A DNA stretch of 64,000 nt from the NCBI GenBank assembly GCA_002437585.1, contig DJQM01000019.1:23275-87274 (forward strand), written 5' to 3'. The notes under the pieces were generated by a model. That model searched no databases. It was not told where the DNA came from and saw only the letters and a list, made by a program, of their open reading frames with translations. Position numbers and translations under genes: made by a program. How positions within the stretch are numbered: the first letter of the stretch is position 1; each line of letters begins with the position of its first letter. Below, piece after piece: positions 1-8,531 of the stretch. This stretch comes from Clostridiales bacterium UBA6386. GTDB lineage: Bacteria; Bacillota; Clostridia; Oscillospirales; Oscillospiraceae.

Positions 1-1
1 G

Positions 2-685
2 GAGGGCAGCTATATGCCCTGCTTCCTGGTGGGTCTTTCCCACGCAAGGCTTCTGGCCGAGGCACTGCGTGTGCCCCTTGTGGAGGTTTCCCACCAGCAG
101 GGTCATGTGGCGGCCTCCCTGTGGAGCGCGGGGCATCTGGAGCTGATGGATAAGCCTCACCTTGCCTGGCACCTGTCCGGCGGTACCACGGAGCTGCTTC
201 TCGTGGAGCCGGAGGGAAAGCTGGTAAACTGCATGAAGATCGGCGGCACGTCTGATATTTCCGCCGGTCAGCTCATTGACCGCACCGGCCAGCTTTTAAG
301 GCTGCCTTTCCCATCGGGAAAACACCTGGATGCCCTGAGCCGGGAAGCGGCGGGAAAGGACTTCTTCCGGGTCAGGTGTAAGGACATGACCTTCTCCTTC
401 TCCGGAGTGCAGAACAAGGTGCAGCAGTATTTTGAAGCAGGCGGTGATCCGGCGGAAACCGCGGCCTTCGCTCTGCGCTGCGTTGCTTACGGGGTTTTCC
501 AGGCCACAGAGCAGGCACGCAAGGCCTATCCGGGCTTGCCGGTGGTGTTTTCCGGCGGCGTAGCCTCCAATTCGCTGCTTCGGCAGGTTTTGGAGCCACT
601 GAACCCGATTTTTGCCCAGCCCCAGTTTTCCACGGACAACGCCATGGGCGTAGCCGTGCTGGCAAGCCGCTGTACGGAGGTGTAA
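2..685 (+). CDS. TsaD/Gcp-family paralog, 5' end beyond the window
   Basis: The frame is open to the left edge, so the true start lies outside; 227 residues are visible. It matches the C-terminal two thirds of TsaD-type ASKHA proteins: a metal-binding HQQGH motif (the HxxxH pair), HLSGGTTELLLV (phosphate loop), a GGTSDISAGQLIDR segment, and the late FSGGVASNS and STDNAMGVA motifs with the conserved Asp. A canonical tsaD is present at 51.7 kb, so this is a second, more divergent copy. TsaD makes the t6A modification of ANN-decoding tRNAs; whether this paralog does so is unknown. It ends 2 bp before xseA, so the two are probably co-transcribed. Confidence 0.8.
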   Translation, partial: EGSYMPCFLVGLSHARLLAEALRVPLVEVSHQQGHVAASLWSAGHLELMDKPHLAWHLSGGTTELLLVEPEGKLVNCMKIGGTSDISAGQLIDRTGQLLRLPFPSGKHLDALSREAAGKDFFRVRCKDMTFSFSGVQNKVQQYFEAGGDPAETAAFALRCVAYGVFQATEQARKAYPGLPVVFSGGVASNSLLRQVLEPLNPIFAQPQFSTDNAMGVAVLASRCTEV

Positions 686-687
686 CC

Positions 688-1896
688 ATGGAGCAGCAGG
701 TGCTTTCCATTACCCAGCTCAACGAATACATCCGGGGTCGGATGGACGCCGACCCTTTACTCAATACCGTAGCTGTCCGGGGGGAAATCAGCAACTATAA
801 GCAGTACCCTTCCGGCCACCACTATTTTACCCTGAAGGACGAGGCCAGTGCTCTGCGCTGCGTCATGTTCAAGGGCAACGCCCTGCGGCTCCGGTTCCGG
901 CCGGAAAACGGCATGAAGGTCATCGCCGTCGGCAAGGTCTCCGTGTACCCCAGGGACGGAGCCTATCAGCTTTACTGCGTGTCATTGACCGTGGACGGCG
1001 TGGGCGACCTGTACGTTGCTTTTGAGCAGCTGAAAAAGAAGCTGGCGGCTCAGGGTCTCTTTGATCCGGCGCACAAGAAGCCTCTGCCCAGATATCCCGG
1101 CAGAATCGGCATTATCACCAGCTCCGCCGGGGCGGCGGTGCATGACATGCTGCGGATTCTGAACAAGCGTTACCCCTTGAGCCGGGTATACCTGCTTCCC
1201 GTCCGGGTGCAGGGCGCCCAGGCTCCCGGAGAGATTGCCTCCGCAATCCGCTATGCCAATTACTACCAGTTGGCAGACCTTCTGATCGTAGGCCGGGGCG
1301 GCGGCTCCATGGAAGATCTGTGGGCCTTTAACGATGAGCAGGTGGCCTTGGCCATTTACCAATCCCAGATTCCGGTGATTTCCGCGGTAGGCCATGAGCC
1401 GGATGTGACCATTTCCGACTATGTGGCCGACCTTCGGGCGGCAACGCCCTCCAACGCGGCGGAGCTGGCAGTACCCGACCGGGACGCTTTGCGCCAAAGC
1501 CTGGACGCTCAGGTGAGCACCATGGCCGCTGCCCTGACCCGGCAGCTCAAGGCCTCCCGGCAGCATCTGAGCGCTCTGGCCGCCTCGCCCGCTCTGCAAA
1601 GTCCCACGGGCTATTTAGAGCAGCGGGCGCAGCAGGTTTTGCTTCTGAAAAACCGACTGATCTCCGCCCAGAATCAGAGCATTGCCGTGAGAAAGCAGAA
1701 GTATATTGCCGCCGCCGCCAAGCTGGACGCCATGAGTCCGCTGAAGGTGCTCATCCGGGGCTATTCCATGACCCAGCGGGAGGACGGCACCGTGGTTCGC
1801 TCCGTTTCCCAGGTGGAGCCGGGGGAGCGGGTGCGGATTTCTTTGGAGGACGGCACGCTGCGAGCTACCGTCATGAATAAGGAGGCAAGAAAATGA
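688..1896 (+). CDS. xseA: Exodeoxyribonuclease VII large subunit
   Basis: 402 residues, the usual length. An N-terminal OB-fold (about 1-100) precedes the catalytic domain, with GRGGGSMEDLWAFND at 202-216 and AVGHEPDVTISDY at 233-245, both hallmarks of XseA. The C-terminal third is predicted coiled coil that would bind XseB subunits. ExoVII degrades single-stranded DNA from both ends in the cytoplasm. The stop overlaps the xseB start by 4 bp, so translation is probably coupled. Assignment is secure. Confidence 0.97.
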   Translation: MEQQVLSITQLNEYIRGRMDADPLLNTVAVRGEISNYKQYPSGHHYFTLKDEASALRCVMFKGNALRLRFRPENGMKVIAVGKVSVYPRDGAYQLYCVSLTVDGVGDLYVAFEQLKKKLAAQGLFDPAHKKPLPRYPGRIGIITSSAGAAVHDMLRILNKRYPLSRVYLLPVRVQGAQAPGEIASAIRYANYYQLADLLIVGRGGGSMEDLWAFNDEQVALAIYQSQIPVISAVGHEPDVTISDYVADLRAATPSNAAELAVPDRDALRQSLDAQVSTMAAALTRQLKASRQHLSALAASPALQSPTGYLEQRAQQVLLLKNRLISAQNQSIAVRKQKYIAAAAKLDAMSPLKVLIRGYSMTQREDGTVVRSVSQVEPGERVRISLEDGTLRATVMNKEARK

Positions 1897-2126
1897 ATTC
1901 CGAAAATCAGACCTTTGAAGCATCCATGGCTCGCTTAGAGCAGATCGTCCGGGCAATGGAGCGGGGAGACGTGGCTCTGGAAGAGTCCCTGAAGCTGTTT
2001 CAGGAGGGCACGGAGCTGGTGCGAAATTGCCAGAAGCTTCTGGACGATGCTCAGCTGCAGGTGAAGAAAATCATGGCAGGGCCTGACGGAAGCCCCCAGG
2101 AGGAGGCCTTCGGCGATGAAATTTGA
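1893..2126 (+). CDS. xseB: Exodeoxyribonuclease VII small subunit
   Basis: 77 residues, typical for XseB. It has the family pattern FEASMARLEQIVRAMERGD followed by LEESLKLFQEGTELV, a helical hairpin that wraps around the XseA C-terminal region. It overlaps xseA by 4 bp at the start and ispA by 11 bp at the end. Several small subunits assemble per XseA; the tight coupling fits the excess of XseB needed. Confidence 0.96.
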   Translation: MNSENQTFEASMARLEQIVRAMERGDVALEESLKLFQEGTELVRNCQKLLDDAQLQVKKIMAGPDGSPQEEAFGDEI

Positions 2127-2991
2127 GGAGAAAACTCAGGCTTACCGGGAAATGATCGAAAGCTATCTTGCCTCCATCTACGCCCCCTTTACGGCGGAAC
2201 CTCAGAAGCCCATTTTCGAGGCGGCCAACTACAGCTTGCTGGCCGGAGGTAAGCGGCTGCGACCCATTCTGGCTCTGGAATTCTGCCGGATGTGCGGCGG
2301 GGAGCCGGAAAGAGCCCTGCCCTTCGGGGCGGCGGTGGAGATGATCCATACCTACAGCCTGATTCACGATGATCTGCCCTGCATGGACAACGACGATTAC
2401 CGCCGGGGTCGCCTGACCAATCACAAGGTTTACGGCGAGGGCATGGCCGTGCTGGCAGGGGACGCTTTGCTCACCGACGCTTTTGCCGTGGCTACCAGAG
2501 CGGAGCTTCCGGAACCCGGAAAAATCGGGGAAGCCATTGCGGCCTTAAGCGAGTGCGCCGGGTCTCTGGGCATGATCGGCGGTCAGGTGCTGGATATCAT
2601 GAGCGAGCAGCGGCAGTGTACGAAGCAGGAGGTTCTGGACATCCAGAGCCGGAAAACCGGAAAGCTGATCACCGCTCCCTGCGTCCTGGGTGTCATCGCC
2701 GGCGGGGGAACGGAAGCCCAGAAGGAAGCCGCCGCCCGGTTCGCGGCACTGCTGGGTCTGGCCTTCCAGATTCGGGACGACATGCTGGATGTGATCGGCT
2801 CCCAGGCGGAGCTGGGTAAGGCCACGGGCATGGACGCGGAGAAAAACACCTTCGTCCGGCTCTACGGTCTGGACAAGTGCGCGGAGCTGGTGGAGCGGTA
2901 CACCCAGGAGGCCGTTGCCGCCCTGGATGCCTTCCAGGACAAGGACTACCTGGCGGCTCTGGCGAAGAGCCTGACTGACCGGAGAACCTGA
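2116..2991 (+). CDS. ispA: Polyprenyl (farnesyl) diphosphate synthase
   Basis: 291 residues of the trans-prenyltransferase family, which condenses IPP with allylic diphosphates to give farnesyl diphosphate for undecaprenol and quinone side chains. The first Asp-rich motif DDLPCMDNDD is at 85-94 and the second, DDMLD, at 221-225. Tyr80, five residues before the first motif, fits a short-chain (C15) product. The start lies inside xseB. In many clostridia dxs follows; here an AlkD-like gene starts directly after the stop. Confidence 0.93.
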   Translation: MKFEEKTQAYREMIESYLASIYAPFTAEPQKPIFEAANYSLLAGGKRLRPILALEFCRMCGGEPERALPFGAAVEMIHTYSLIHDDLPCMDNDDYRRGRLTNHKVYGEGMAVLAGDALLTDAFAVATRAELPEPGKIGEAIAALSECAGSLGMIGGQVLDIMSEQRQCTKQEVLDIQSRKTGKLITAPCVLGVIAGGGTEAQKEAAARFAALLGLAFQIRDDMLDVIGSQAELGKATGMDAEKNTFVRLYGLDKCAELVERYTQEAVAALDAFQDKDYLAALAKSLTDRRT

Positions 2992-3669
2992 ATGGTTTCC
3001 GAAGCGTTATACGGCGTGCTTTTAAGCCATCAGGATATTGCCTATCGGGATATGCAGCGCAGGCTCATACCTACCGTTGACCCGGAGACGATTCTTGGCG
3101 TGCGTACCCCGGTTCTGCGGCAGCTGGCACGGGAGCTGGAGGATGCGGATGCCTTCCGGGAGAAACTGCCTCACCGATATTTTGAGGAAAATCAGATCCA
3201 TGCGTTCCTTCTGGGGCAGGAAAAGCATTTTGACGGTGCCATCCGGGCGGTGGAAGCCTTCCTCCCGTTTGTAGACAATTGGGCTACCTGTGACCAGCTG
3301 CGCCCCAAGGCCTTCCGGGATCACGAAAAGCTGCTGCCGCGGATTTCCGAGTGGCTGGAATCCCCAGGGTCATACACCGTCCGCTTCGGTCTGGGGATGC
3401 TCATGTGTCATTTCCTGGACGGAGACTTCCGTCCGGAGCTTCTGGAGCTGGCCGCCTCCGTGCGCCGGGAGGAATACTATGTGAAAATGATGGTGGCCTG
3501 GTACTTTGCCACGGCTCTTGCCAAGCAGTACGCGGCGACGCTGCCTTACATCACCCACCGCCGCCTGGAGCCGTGGACACACAATAAGACCATCCAGAAG
3601 GCCATGGAGAGCTTCCGGGTACCCCAGGCGCATAAGGAATTTCTGAAGGCCTGTCGAATGAAATTGTAA
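2992..3669 (+). CDS. DNA alkylation repair protein, AlkD-like
   Basis: 225 residues resembling the ALK/HEAT-repeat DNA glycosylases (AlkC/AlkD superfamily), which remove bulky or cationic alkylated bases. Family landmarks are VDNWATCDQLRPK (with the Trp and Asp of the AlkD active site), YTVRFGLGMLM and EPWTHNKTIQKAMESFR near the end. The sequence is mostly helical as expected. It starts with no gap after the ispA stop, so it is probably the last gene of the xseA operon, and is followed by a terminator hairpin. Substrate range cannot be read from sequence. Confidence 0.85.
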   Translation: MVSEALYGVLLSHQDIAYRDMQRRLIPTVDPETILGVRTPVLRQLARELEDADAFREKLPHRYFEENQIHAFLLGQEKHFDGAIRAVEAFLPFVDNWATCDQLRPKAFRDHEKLLPRISEWLESPGSYTVRFGLGMLMCHFLDGDFRPELLELAASVRREEYYVKMMVAWYFATALAKQYAATLPYITHRRLEPWTHNKTIQKAMESFRVPQAHKEFLKACRMKL

Positions 3670-3676
3670 ATCTGTT

Positions 3677-3713
3677 AAAACTGCCGGAAGAATCTTCGCT
3701 TTCCGGCAGTTTT
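3677..3713 (+). terminator. Rho-independent terminator after the AlkD-like gene
   Basis: CTGCCGGAA and TTCCGGCAG form a 9-bp stem around an 11-nt loop, with flanking A and T runs that extend the pairing and supply the U tract. It begins a few bases after the gene and separates this operon from the riboswitch downstream. Confidence 0.8.
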
Positions 3714-3751
3714 CTCTTGACTTTTTCCGTATATTCGCATATAGTAACCCC

Positions 3752-3878
3752 AGGATAAAAGGGAGTAGGGGGCGGTGCTGCCGCCGCATGGTCTCGTCAT
3801 CACGGCGAACGCCCGGGGTCATGCTTGACGCTTGAGACTTTTATCACAGTTCTGTGCTGTGATAGGGGTCTCTTTTTT
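3752..3878 (+). promoter_or_regulatory. Candidate yybP-ykoY-type (Mn2+) riboswitch with overlapping terminator
   Basis: A closing helix forms between GATAAAAG (3754-3761) and CTTTTATC (3838-3845). Just inside it lie GGGAGTAG, then a GGCGG/CCGCC hairpin, CGTCATCACG, GGGGTCATGC and GCTTGAGAC before the closing strand, in the order I remember for the yybP-ykoY aptamer. A strong terminator follows: GAGAC...GTCTC plus TATCACAG...CTGTGATA and a run of T (3834-3878). Its 5' strand contains the 3' strand of the closing helix, so the two folds exclude each other; ligand binding would turn expression on. The class is from memory of the consensus; the exclusive folds are seen directly. Confidence 0.6.
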
Positions 3879-3911
3879 GATCCTCTTTCACGGCAAAGAA
3901 GGAGGAAATGT

Positions 3912-5033
3912 ATGGAAATTCTGTCTTTATTCGCAAACTTTGCCAACGTGACACCTCAGATGGTGCTCATGTGGGTCATCGGCGGACTGCTTATTTACCT
4001 GGCCATTGCCCGGAAAATGGAGCCGAGTCTGCTGCTTCCCATGGGCTTCGGAGCCATCCTCGTGAACCTGCCTCTGTCCGGTGCCATCACCCAGGGGGAG
4101 GTGGAGGGAGTCTTAAGCGTCCTGTTCCAGGCGGGCATGGCAAACGAACTGTTCCCGCTGCTGCTGTTCATCGGCATTGGTGCCATGATCGACTTTGGCC
4201 CTCTGCTGGAAAAGCCCTGGCTGCTGCTGTTTGGCGCCGCTGCGCAGTTCGGCATTTTCCTGACCCTGGTGCTGGCCGGGTTCTTCTTTGATCTGCGTGA
4301 CGCGGCCTCCATAGCAATCATCGGTGCCGCCGACGGACCTACCGCCATTTTTGTGGCCAACGTCCTGGGCTCCAAATACTTGGGAGCCATCATGGTGGCC
4401 GCTTACAGCTACATGGCACTGGTGCCCATTGTCCAGCCGCCGGTAATCCGTCTTGTGACCACAAAAAAGGAGCGGCTCATCCGGATGCCCTATCAGAAGG
4501 GAAAGGTCAGCCGCCTGACCCGAATTCTGTTTCCCATCCTCGTGACTATGATCGCCGGGATCGCCGCCCCGGCCAGTGCCAGCCTGGTTGGTTTTCTGAT
4601 GTTCGGCAATCTTCTGCGGGAGTGCGGGGTGCTGAACGCCCTGTCTGAAACCGCCCAAAGCACCCTGGCAAACCTCATTACCATCCTGCTGGGTCTGACC
4701 GTAGCCAGCCAGATGACGGCAGAGCAGTTCGTCCGGCCGGACACCCTGCTGATTCTGGGGCTGGGGCTGGTGGCCTTCGTTGGAGATACCATCGGCGGCG
4801 TGCTTTTCGCCAAGCTCATCAACCTGTTCCTGCCGGAGGGCAAGAAGATCAACCCCATGATCGGCGCGGCGGGCATCTCCGCCTTCCCCATGAGCGGCCG
4901 GGTGGTGAACCAGATGGGGCTTCAGGAGGACAATCAGAACTTTTTGCTCATGTATTCCGTCAGCGTCAACGTTTCCGGCCAGATCGCCTCGGTGGTGGCC
5001 GGCGGCCTGATTCTTACGTTGATGGGTTATTAA
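3912..5033 (+). CDS. Orphan OadB-like sodium-translocating decarboxylase beta subunit
   Basis: 373 residues with about ten hydrophobic segments, matching the beta subunit of Na+-pumping oxaloacetate, methylmalonyl-CoA or glutaconyl-CoA decarboxylases. The conserved IIGAADGPTAIF (ion-site Asp) and the C-terminal SAFPMSGRVVNQ / SVSVNVSGQIASV regions are present. The ATG at 3912 is chosen for its GGAGG six bases upstream; the frame runs open further upstream through the riboswitch, which is not coding. No alpha (carboxyltransferase) or biotin-carrier gene is near, only a tiny gamma-like protein. With a Mn2+-type riboswitch in front, a cation exporter role is possible; that is inference. Confidence 0.88.
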   Translation: MEILSLFANFANVTPQMVLMWVIGGLLIYLAIARKMEPSLLLPMGFGAILVNLPLSGAITQGEVEGVLSVLFQAGMANELFPLLLFIGIGAMIDFGPLLEKPWLLLFGAAAQFGIFLTLVLAGFFFDLRDAASIAIIGAADGPTAIFVANVLGSKYLGAIMVAAYSYMALVPIVQPPVIRLVTTKKERLIRMPYQKGKVSRLTRILFPILVTMIAGIAAPASASLVGFLMFGNLLRECGVLNALSETAQSTLANLITILLGLTVASQMTAEQFVRPDTLLILGLGLVAFVGDTIGGVLFAKLINLFLPEGKKINPMIGAAGISAFPMSGRVVNQMGLQEDNQNFLLMYSVSVNVSGQIASVVAGGLILTLMGY

Positions 5034-5046
5034 GGAGGTTGATTTT

Positions 5047-5172
5047 ATGCTGTATCCCGACGCTTTGACCCAGACCCTTCCCATGCTGGGAAAGGGCATG
5101 GCAGGCATTTTCCTGGTCATCGGTGCCATCGCCGGTGCCACCTGGCTGCTGAATAAGCTGACATCGAAATAA
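5047..5172 (+). CDS. OadG-related small membrane subunit
   Basis: 41 residues with one hydrophobic helix (GKGMAGIFLVIGAIAGATWLL) and a short Lys-rich end. AAGGAGG overlaps the stop of the upstream gene and sits 8 bases before the ATG. The size, single helix and position directly after an OadB-like gene match the small OadG-related partners known from clostridia; the gamma chain normally stabilises the complex in the membrane. It lacks the long metal-binding tail of full-length OadG. Confidence 0.75.
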   Translation: MLYPDALTQTLPMLGKGMAGIFLVIGAIAGATWLLNKLTSK

Positions 5173-5190
5173 AGGCACTCAGACGCAAAC

Positions 5191-5221
5191 GAACCAGGCG
5201 GTTCAACAGGCCGCCTGGTTC
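5191..5221. terminator. Hairpin between convergent genes
   Basis: A perfect 11-bp stem, GAACCAGGCGG / CCGCCTGGTTC, with a 9-nt loop. It sits between the OadG-related gene and the convergent DAHP synthase gene. No strong T run follows on either strand, so termination efficiency is uncertain. Confidence 0.55.
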
Positions 5222-5230
5222 GTATCCTAT

Positions 5231-6259
5231 TCAAAGCAGCTCTGCGATTTCCCTCACCAGCCGTTCGGTCTCCGGCCAGCCGATGCAGGGGTCAGTGATG
5301 GATTTGCCATAGACCCCCTCGCCGATTTTCTGACAGCCGTTTTCTAAGTAAGACTCGATCATAAAGCCCTTGACCATGGAACGGATCTGGGCACTGTGCC
5401 GACAGGTATAGAGCACGTCCTTGCAGATTCTTGGCTGCTGATCGTACTTTTTGGCGGAATTGGAGTGATTGGTGTCCACGATCAGAGCCATATTCCGCAA
5501 CCCCTTGGCCTGGTAATTCTGGTACAGATGCTCCAAGTCCTCGTAGTGATAGTTGGGGATGGCTTCGCCGTGCTTGTTTACATAGCCCCGTAAAATGGCA
5601 TGGGCCAGGGGATTGCCGGTGGTGTCCACCTCCCAGCCACGATAGATGAAGGTGTGCCCGCTTTGGGCGGCCATGATGGAATTGAGCATGACGGAAATAT
5701 CTCCGCTGGTGGGATTCTTCATGCCAACCGGCACGGCAATGCCGCTGGAGGTCAGCCGGTGCTCCTGGTTTTCCACGCTTCTGGCTCCCACGGCCACATA
5801 GGCAAGCAAATCGGAAAGGTACCGGTAATTGTCCGGGTAGAGCATTTCGTCGGCGGTGGACAGGCCGGTTTCCGACAGCACATTGGTGTGCAGTCGGCGG
5901 ATGGCAATAACGCCCTGGAGCATGTCCGGCTTGCCTTCCGGGTTTGGCTGATGGAGCAGACCCTTGTAGCCCGCGCCGGTGGTGCGGGGCTTGTTGGTGT
6001 ACACCCGTGGGATCAGCAGGAGCTTGTCCTTCACGATTTCCTGCAAGCTTGCCAGACGATGGCAGTAGTCCAGCACCGCATCCTCCCGGTCGGCGGAGCA
6101 GGGGCCGATGATCAGCACCATCCGCCCATCCTTCCCGGTGAAAATGTCCGCAATCTCCCGATCCCTGGCCTCCTTGATTTTGGCCAGCTCTGAGGTCAAA
6201 GGATACTGCTCCTTGATCTCCTTGGGGACGGGCAGCTTGCGCCTGAAATTCATATTCAT
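5231..6259 (-). CDS. 3-deoxy-7-phosphoheptulonate (DAHP) synthase, class I
   Basis: 342 residues. It catalyses PEP plus erythrose-4-phosphate to DAHP, the first shikimate step for aromatic amino acids. Family motifs are IIGPCSADRED, RVYTNKPRTTGAGYKGL, GMKNPTSGD, VDTNHSNSAKKYDQQ and GFMIESYLENGCQ. This is the AroF/AroG/AroH type rather than the clostridial AroA-Q type. The start at 6259 follows a GGAAG element; an in-frame codon at 6304 and an ATG at 6253 are alternatives. It stands alone, convergent with the OadB unit. Feedback specificity is not readable. Confidence 0.93.
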   Translation of the reverse strand: MNMNFRRKLPVPKEIKEQYPLTSELAKIKEARDREIADIFTGKDGRMVLIIGPCSADREDAVLDYCHRLASLQEIVKDKLLLIPRVYTNKPRTTGAGYKGLLHQPNPEGKPDMLQGVIAIRRLHTNVLSETGLSTADEMLYPDNYRYLSDLLAYVAVGARSVENQEHRLTSSGIAVPVGMKNPTSGDISVMLNSIMAAQSGHTFIYRGWEVDTTGNPLAHAILRGYVNKHGEAIPNYHYEDLEHLYQNYQAKGLRNMALIVDTNHSNSAKKYDQQPRICKDVLYTCRHSAQIRSMVKGFMIESYLENGCQKIGEGVYGKSITDPCIGWPETERLVREIAELL

Positions 6260-6351
6260 TGTAGCTTCTCTTCCTTCTGTCTCTTTTTCCGTATTGTACA
6301 CCATTTTTCGTCAAAAGGGAAGCCCCAATCGGTGAGGCCGTTTTTCCCATA

Positions 6352-6380
6352 TGGACAAGCGGGGGAATTTGTGATATTCT
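6352..6380 (+). promoter_or_regulatory. Sigma-A-type promoter of the GH25 lipoprotein gene
   Basis: TGGACA and TATTCT are separated by 17 bp and lie 32 bp before the start codon, with an AAAGGA ribosome-binding site between. Each box differs from consensus at one or two positions. Confidence 0.55.
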
Positions 6381-6411
6381 AGTCTCATCTTCAGCAAAGG
6401 AAACGCAACTT

Positions 6412-8007
6412 ATGATACAGAGAAAACAGTTACGAACAGCGGCAGCCCTGACCCTGGCGGCGGCAATCCTTGCCGGACTGTTGGGCGGCTGTTCCCTGAA
6501 AAGACGGGTCGCCAAGGAAACGGACGAGACCACCATCGGCATTGACGTAGCCCGGTATCAGGGCACCATCGACTGGGCGGCAGTCTCCAACACGGAGGTG
6601 GATTTTGCCATGATCCGGGTGGGCTACCGGGGAAGATCGGACGGAATCATCAAGGAAGACCCCAATGGCCGATATAACCTTCAGGAGGCCGCCAAGGCGG
6701 AAATTCCCATGGGAGCCTACTTCTTCTCCACCGCCATCAGCGAAGAGGAGGCTCAGGAGGAGGCAGACTGGGTGGCGGAAACCCTGGCCTGCTACCCCAT
6801 TACCTACCCGGTGGTCTACGACTGCGAGGGCTTCAAGGAGGAGACCAGCCGCCAGTTTTCCATGACGAAGCAGGAGCGCACCGACGTGGCTCTGGCCTTC
6901 CTGGAGGCCATCGAAAAGCACGGCTATGAGGGCATGTTTTATGCCTCCAAGGGGGAGCTGGAGGGAGAGAATGACTGGGAAACCTCCCGCCTGGCAGAGG
7001 AATATAAAATTTGGGTGGCTCAGTATCCGGCTCAGCCCTATCCGGACACCCCCGCCTCCACCTACAACGGAACCCACCAGATGTGGCAGTACACCACAAA
7101 CGGGGAAGTTCGGGGCATCCGCCAGCCTGTGGACATGAACATCGCTTACTTTGGCTACGACGGCATTGAGCCTGCCAAGAGTAAGAAAACCCCGCCGGAG
7201 GCAGAGCCGGATGTGGAAGCCATGATGGACTTCGCCGAGGTCAGCGAGCAGGTCACCGCCCGGGACGAGACCAACATGCGCAATATCCCCAGCCAGGGGG
7301 ATGACAGCGTGGTGCTGTTCACCCTGAAAAACGGGGAGGTTGCCCAGCGGATTGCCGTCAGCACCAGCGGCTGGTCGAAAATTCTCTATGAGGGAAATAT
7401 CTATTACGCGGTGTCCAGCTATCTGACAACGGATTTGAGCTACACCCCGCCGGATGAGGAAACCCTGGAGCAGGAGGACGGAATTCAGACCCAGTTCACG
7501 GCGGTGAACGATGTGGTGACGGCCAAGAATGTGGTGAATTTGAGAAAGCTGCCCAGCGTGGAGCATGAGGACGCTGTGGTGCTGGCTCAGCTTCAGGCAG
7601 GGGACACCGCCAACCGGGTGGGTGTCAGCGAAAACGGCTGGTCAAAGCTGGAATACCAGGGCATGACCTGTTACGCCGTCACGAGCTATTTGAAGGTGGT
7701 GGGAGAAGGGGAGACCCAGCCCACCCAGGCGGCCGCCTCCACCGCCGAACCGAGCCAGTCCTCCGGTCAGGTTCAGATTCAGACCCAGTTTGAGGACATT
7801 CAGGATCAGGTCACAGCCAAGGTGGAGGTGAACCTGCGATCCCTGCCCAGCGTAGAGGATCCTAACTGCGTGGTGGTAGCCACCCTGAAAAACGGCGAGA
7901 TCGTGACCAGAACCGGCATCAACCGGGACGTAGGCTGGTCGAGAGTGATTTACAACGGACAGACCCTTTACTGCATCAGCAATTATCTGACGGCTGCGGG
8001 TCAATAA
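6412..8007 (+). CDS. GH25 lysozyme-like lipoprotein with three SH3 domains
   Basis: 531 residues. An N-terminal signal ends in the lipobox LLGGC (Cys27), so the mature protein is probably membrane-anchored outside the cell. A GH25 muramidase domain (about 42-255) carries the acidic residues in GIDVARYQGTIDW and VVYDCEGF. Three bacterial SH3 repeats follow, at about 280-350, 365-435 and 460-530, each with the pattern V-TA-..N-R..PS and GWS.., likely for peptidoglycan binding. Linkers are rich in Pro, Thr and Ser. A role in wall remodelling is expected. It has its own promoter; a GNAT gene follows 10 bp later. Confidence 0.88.
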   Translation: MIQRKQLRTAAALTLAAAILAGLLGGCSLKRRVAKETDETTIGIDVARYQGTIDWAAVSNTEVDFAMIRVGYRGRSDGIIKEDPNGRYNLQEAAKAEIPMGAYFFSTAISEEEAQEEADWVAETLACYPITYPVVYDCEGFKEETSRQFSMTKQERTDVALAFLEAIEKHGYEGMFYASKGELEGENDWETSRLAEEYKIWVAQYPAQPYPDTPASTYNGTHQMWQYTTNGEVRGIRQPVDMNIAYFGYDGIEPAKSKKTPPEAEPDVEAMMDFAEVSEQVTARDETNMRNIPSQGDDSVVLFTLKNGEVAQRIAVSTSGWSKILYEGNIYYAVSSYLTTDLSYTPPDEETLEQEDGIQTQFTAVNDVVTAKNVVNLRKLPSVEHEDAVVLAQLQAGDTANRVGVSENGWSKLEYQGMTCYAVTSYLKVVGEGETQPTQAAASTAEPSQSSGQVQIQTQFEDIQDQVTAKVEVNLRSLPSVEDPNCVVVATLKNGEIVTRTGINRDVGWSRVIYNGQTLYCISNYLTAAGQ

Positions 8008-8017
8008 GGAGATTCCA

Positions 8018-8518
8018 ATGATTACAATCCGACGAGGAACCTGTGAGGATACACAGCGGGTTCTGACATTTCTGGCACAGGTCAAGGCGGAAATGACCCA
8101 CAAGGAATGGCTCTGCCTGGACACCCCGGAGAAATTCCGGGAGCGGATGGAAAACGGTGCTGCATGGCTGTGGGTTGCCGAGGATGGGGAGAAACTGGCC
8201 GGTATCTTTACGGTGGTTTTCCCAGGCACCTCGCCAGTTAATTACGGCTGGCATTTGAATCTTCCTCCGGAAGACCTTGCACGGGTTGTGAATATGGACA
8301 CGGCGGCAGTTCACTCGGACTACCGGGGTCGGGGTCTTCAGCGCAGGCTCATGCAGGCGGCGGAAAGGGAACTGGAGCCAGGGAAAATTCTCCTGTGTAC
8401 CATTCACCCGGACAATGTTTACAGTCTGCGCAATGCCCAGTCCCAGGGCTACGAGATCCAGGCGACCCTTCCTATGTACGGCTCCGTTCGACATCTTTTG
8501 CGAAAAGACAGCAAATAG
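8018..8518 (+). CDS. GNAT-family N-acetyltransferase
   Basis: 166 residues. The acetyl-CoA-binding motif A is visible as AAVHSDYRGRGLQRRLMQAAE (about 103-123), followed by CTIHPDNVYSLRNAQSQGY, the usual beta-bulge and C-terminal arm. AAGGAGA lies 7 bases before the ATG and the gene follows the GH25 gene by 10 bp, so they are likely co-transcribed. Acceptor substrate is unknown; small-molecule detoxification or protein acetylation are both possible. Confidence 0.82.
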   Translation: MITIRRGTCEDTQRVLTFLAQVKAEMTHKEWLCLDTPEKFRERMENGAAWLWVAEDGEKLAGIFTVVFPGTSPVNYGWHLNLPPEDLARVVNMDTAAVHSDYRGRGLQRRLMQAAERELEPGKILLCTIHPDNVYSLRNAQSQGYEIQATLPMYGSVRHLLRKDSK

Positions 8519-8531
8519 CCAAAAATAACTA

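Noticed and set aside
3752..3878. A THF riboswitch, because of GGGAGTAG
   Set aside because: The remainder does not follow the THF aptamer and the downstream gene is not a folate gene; the CGTCA and GAGAC blocks fit yybP-ykoY better.
3825..3911. A 29-residue N-terminal extension of the OadB-like protein
   Set aside because: It runs through the terminator of the leader and lacks an RBS; GGAGG points to the ATG at 3912.
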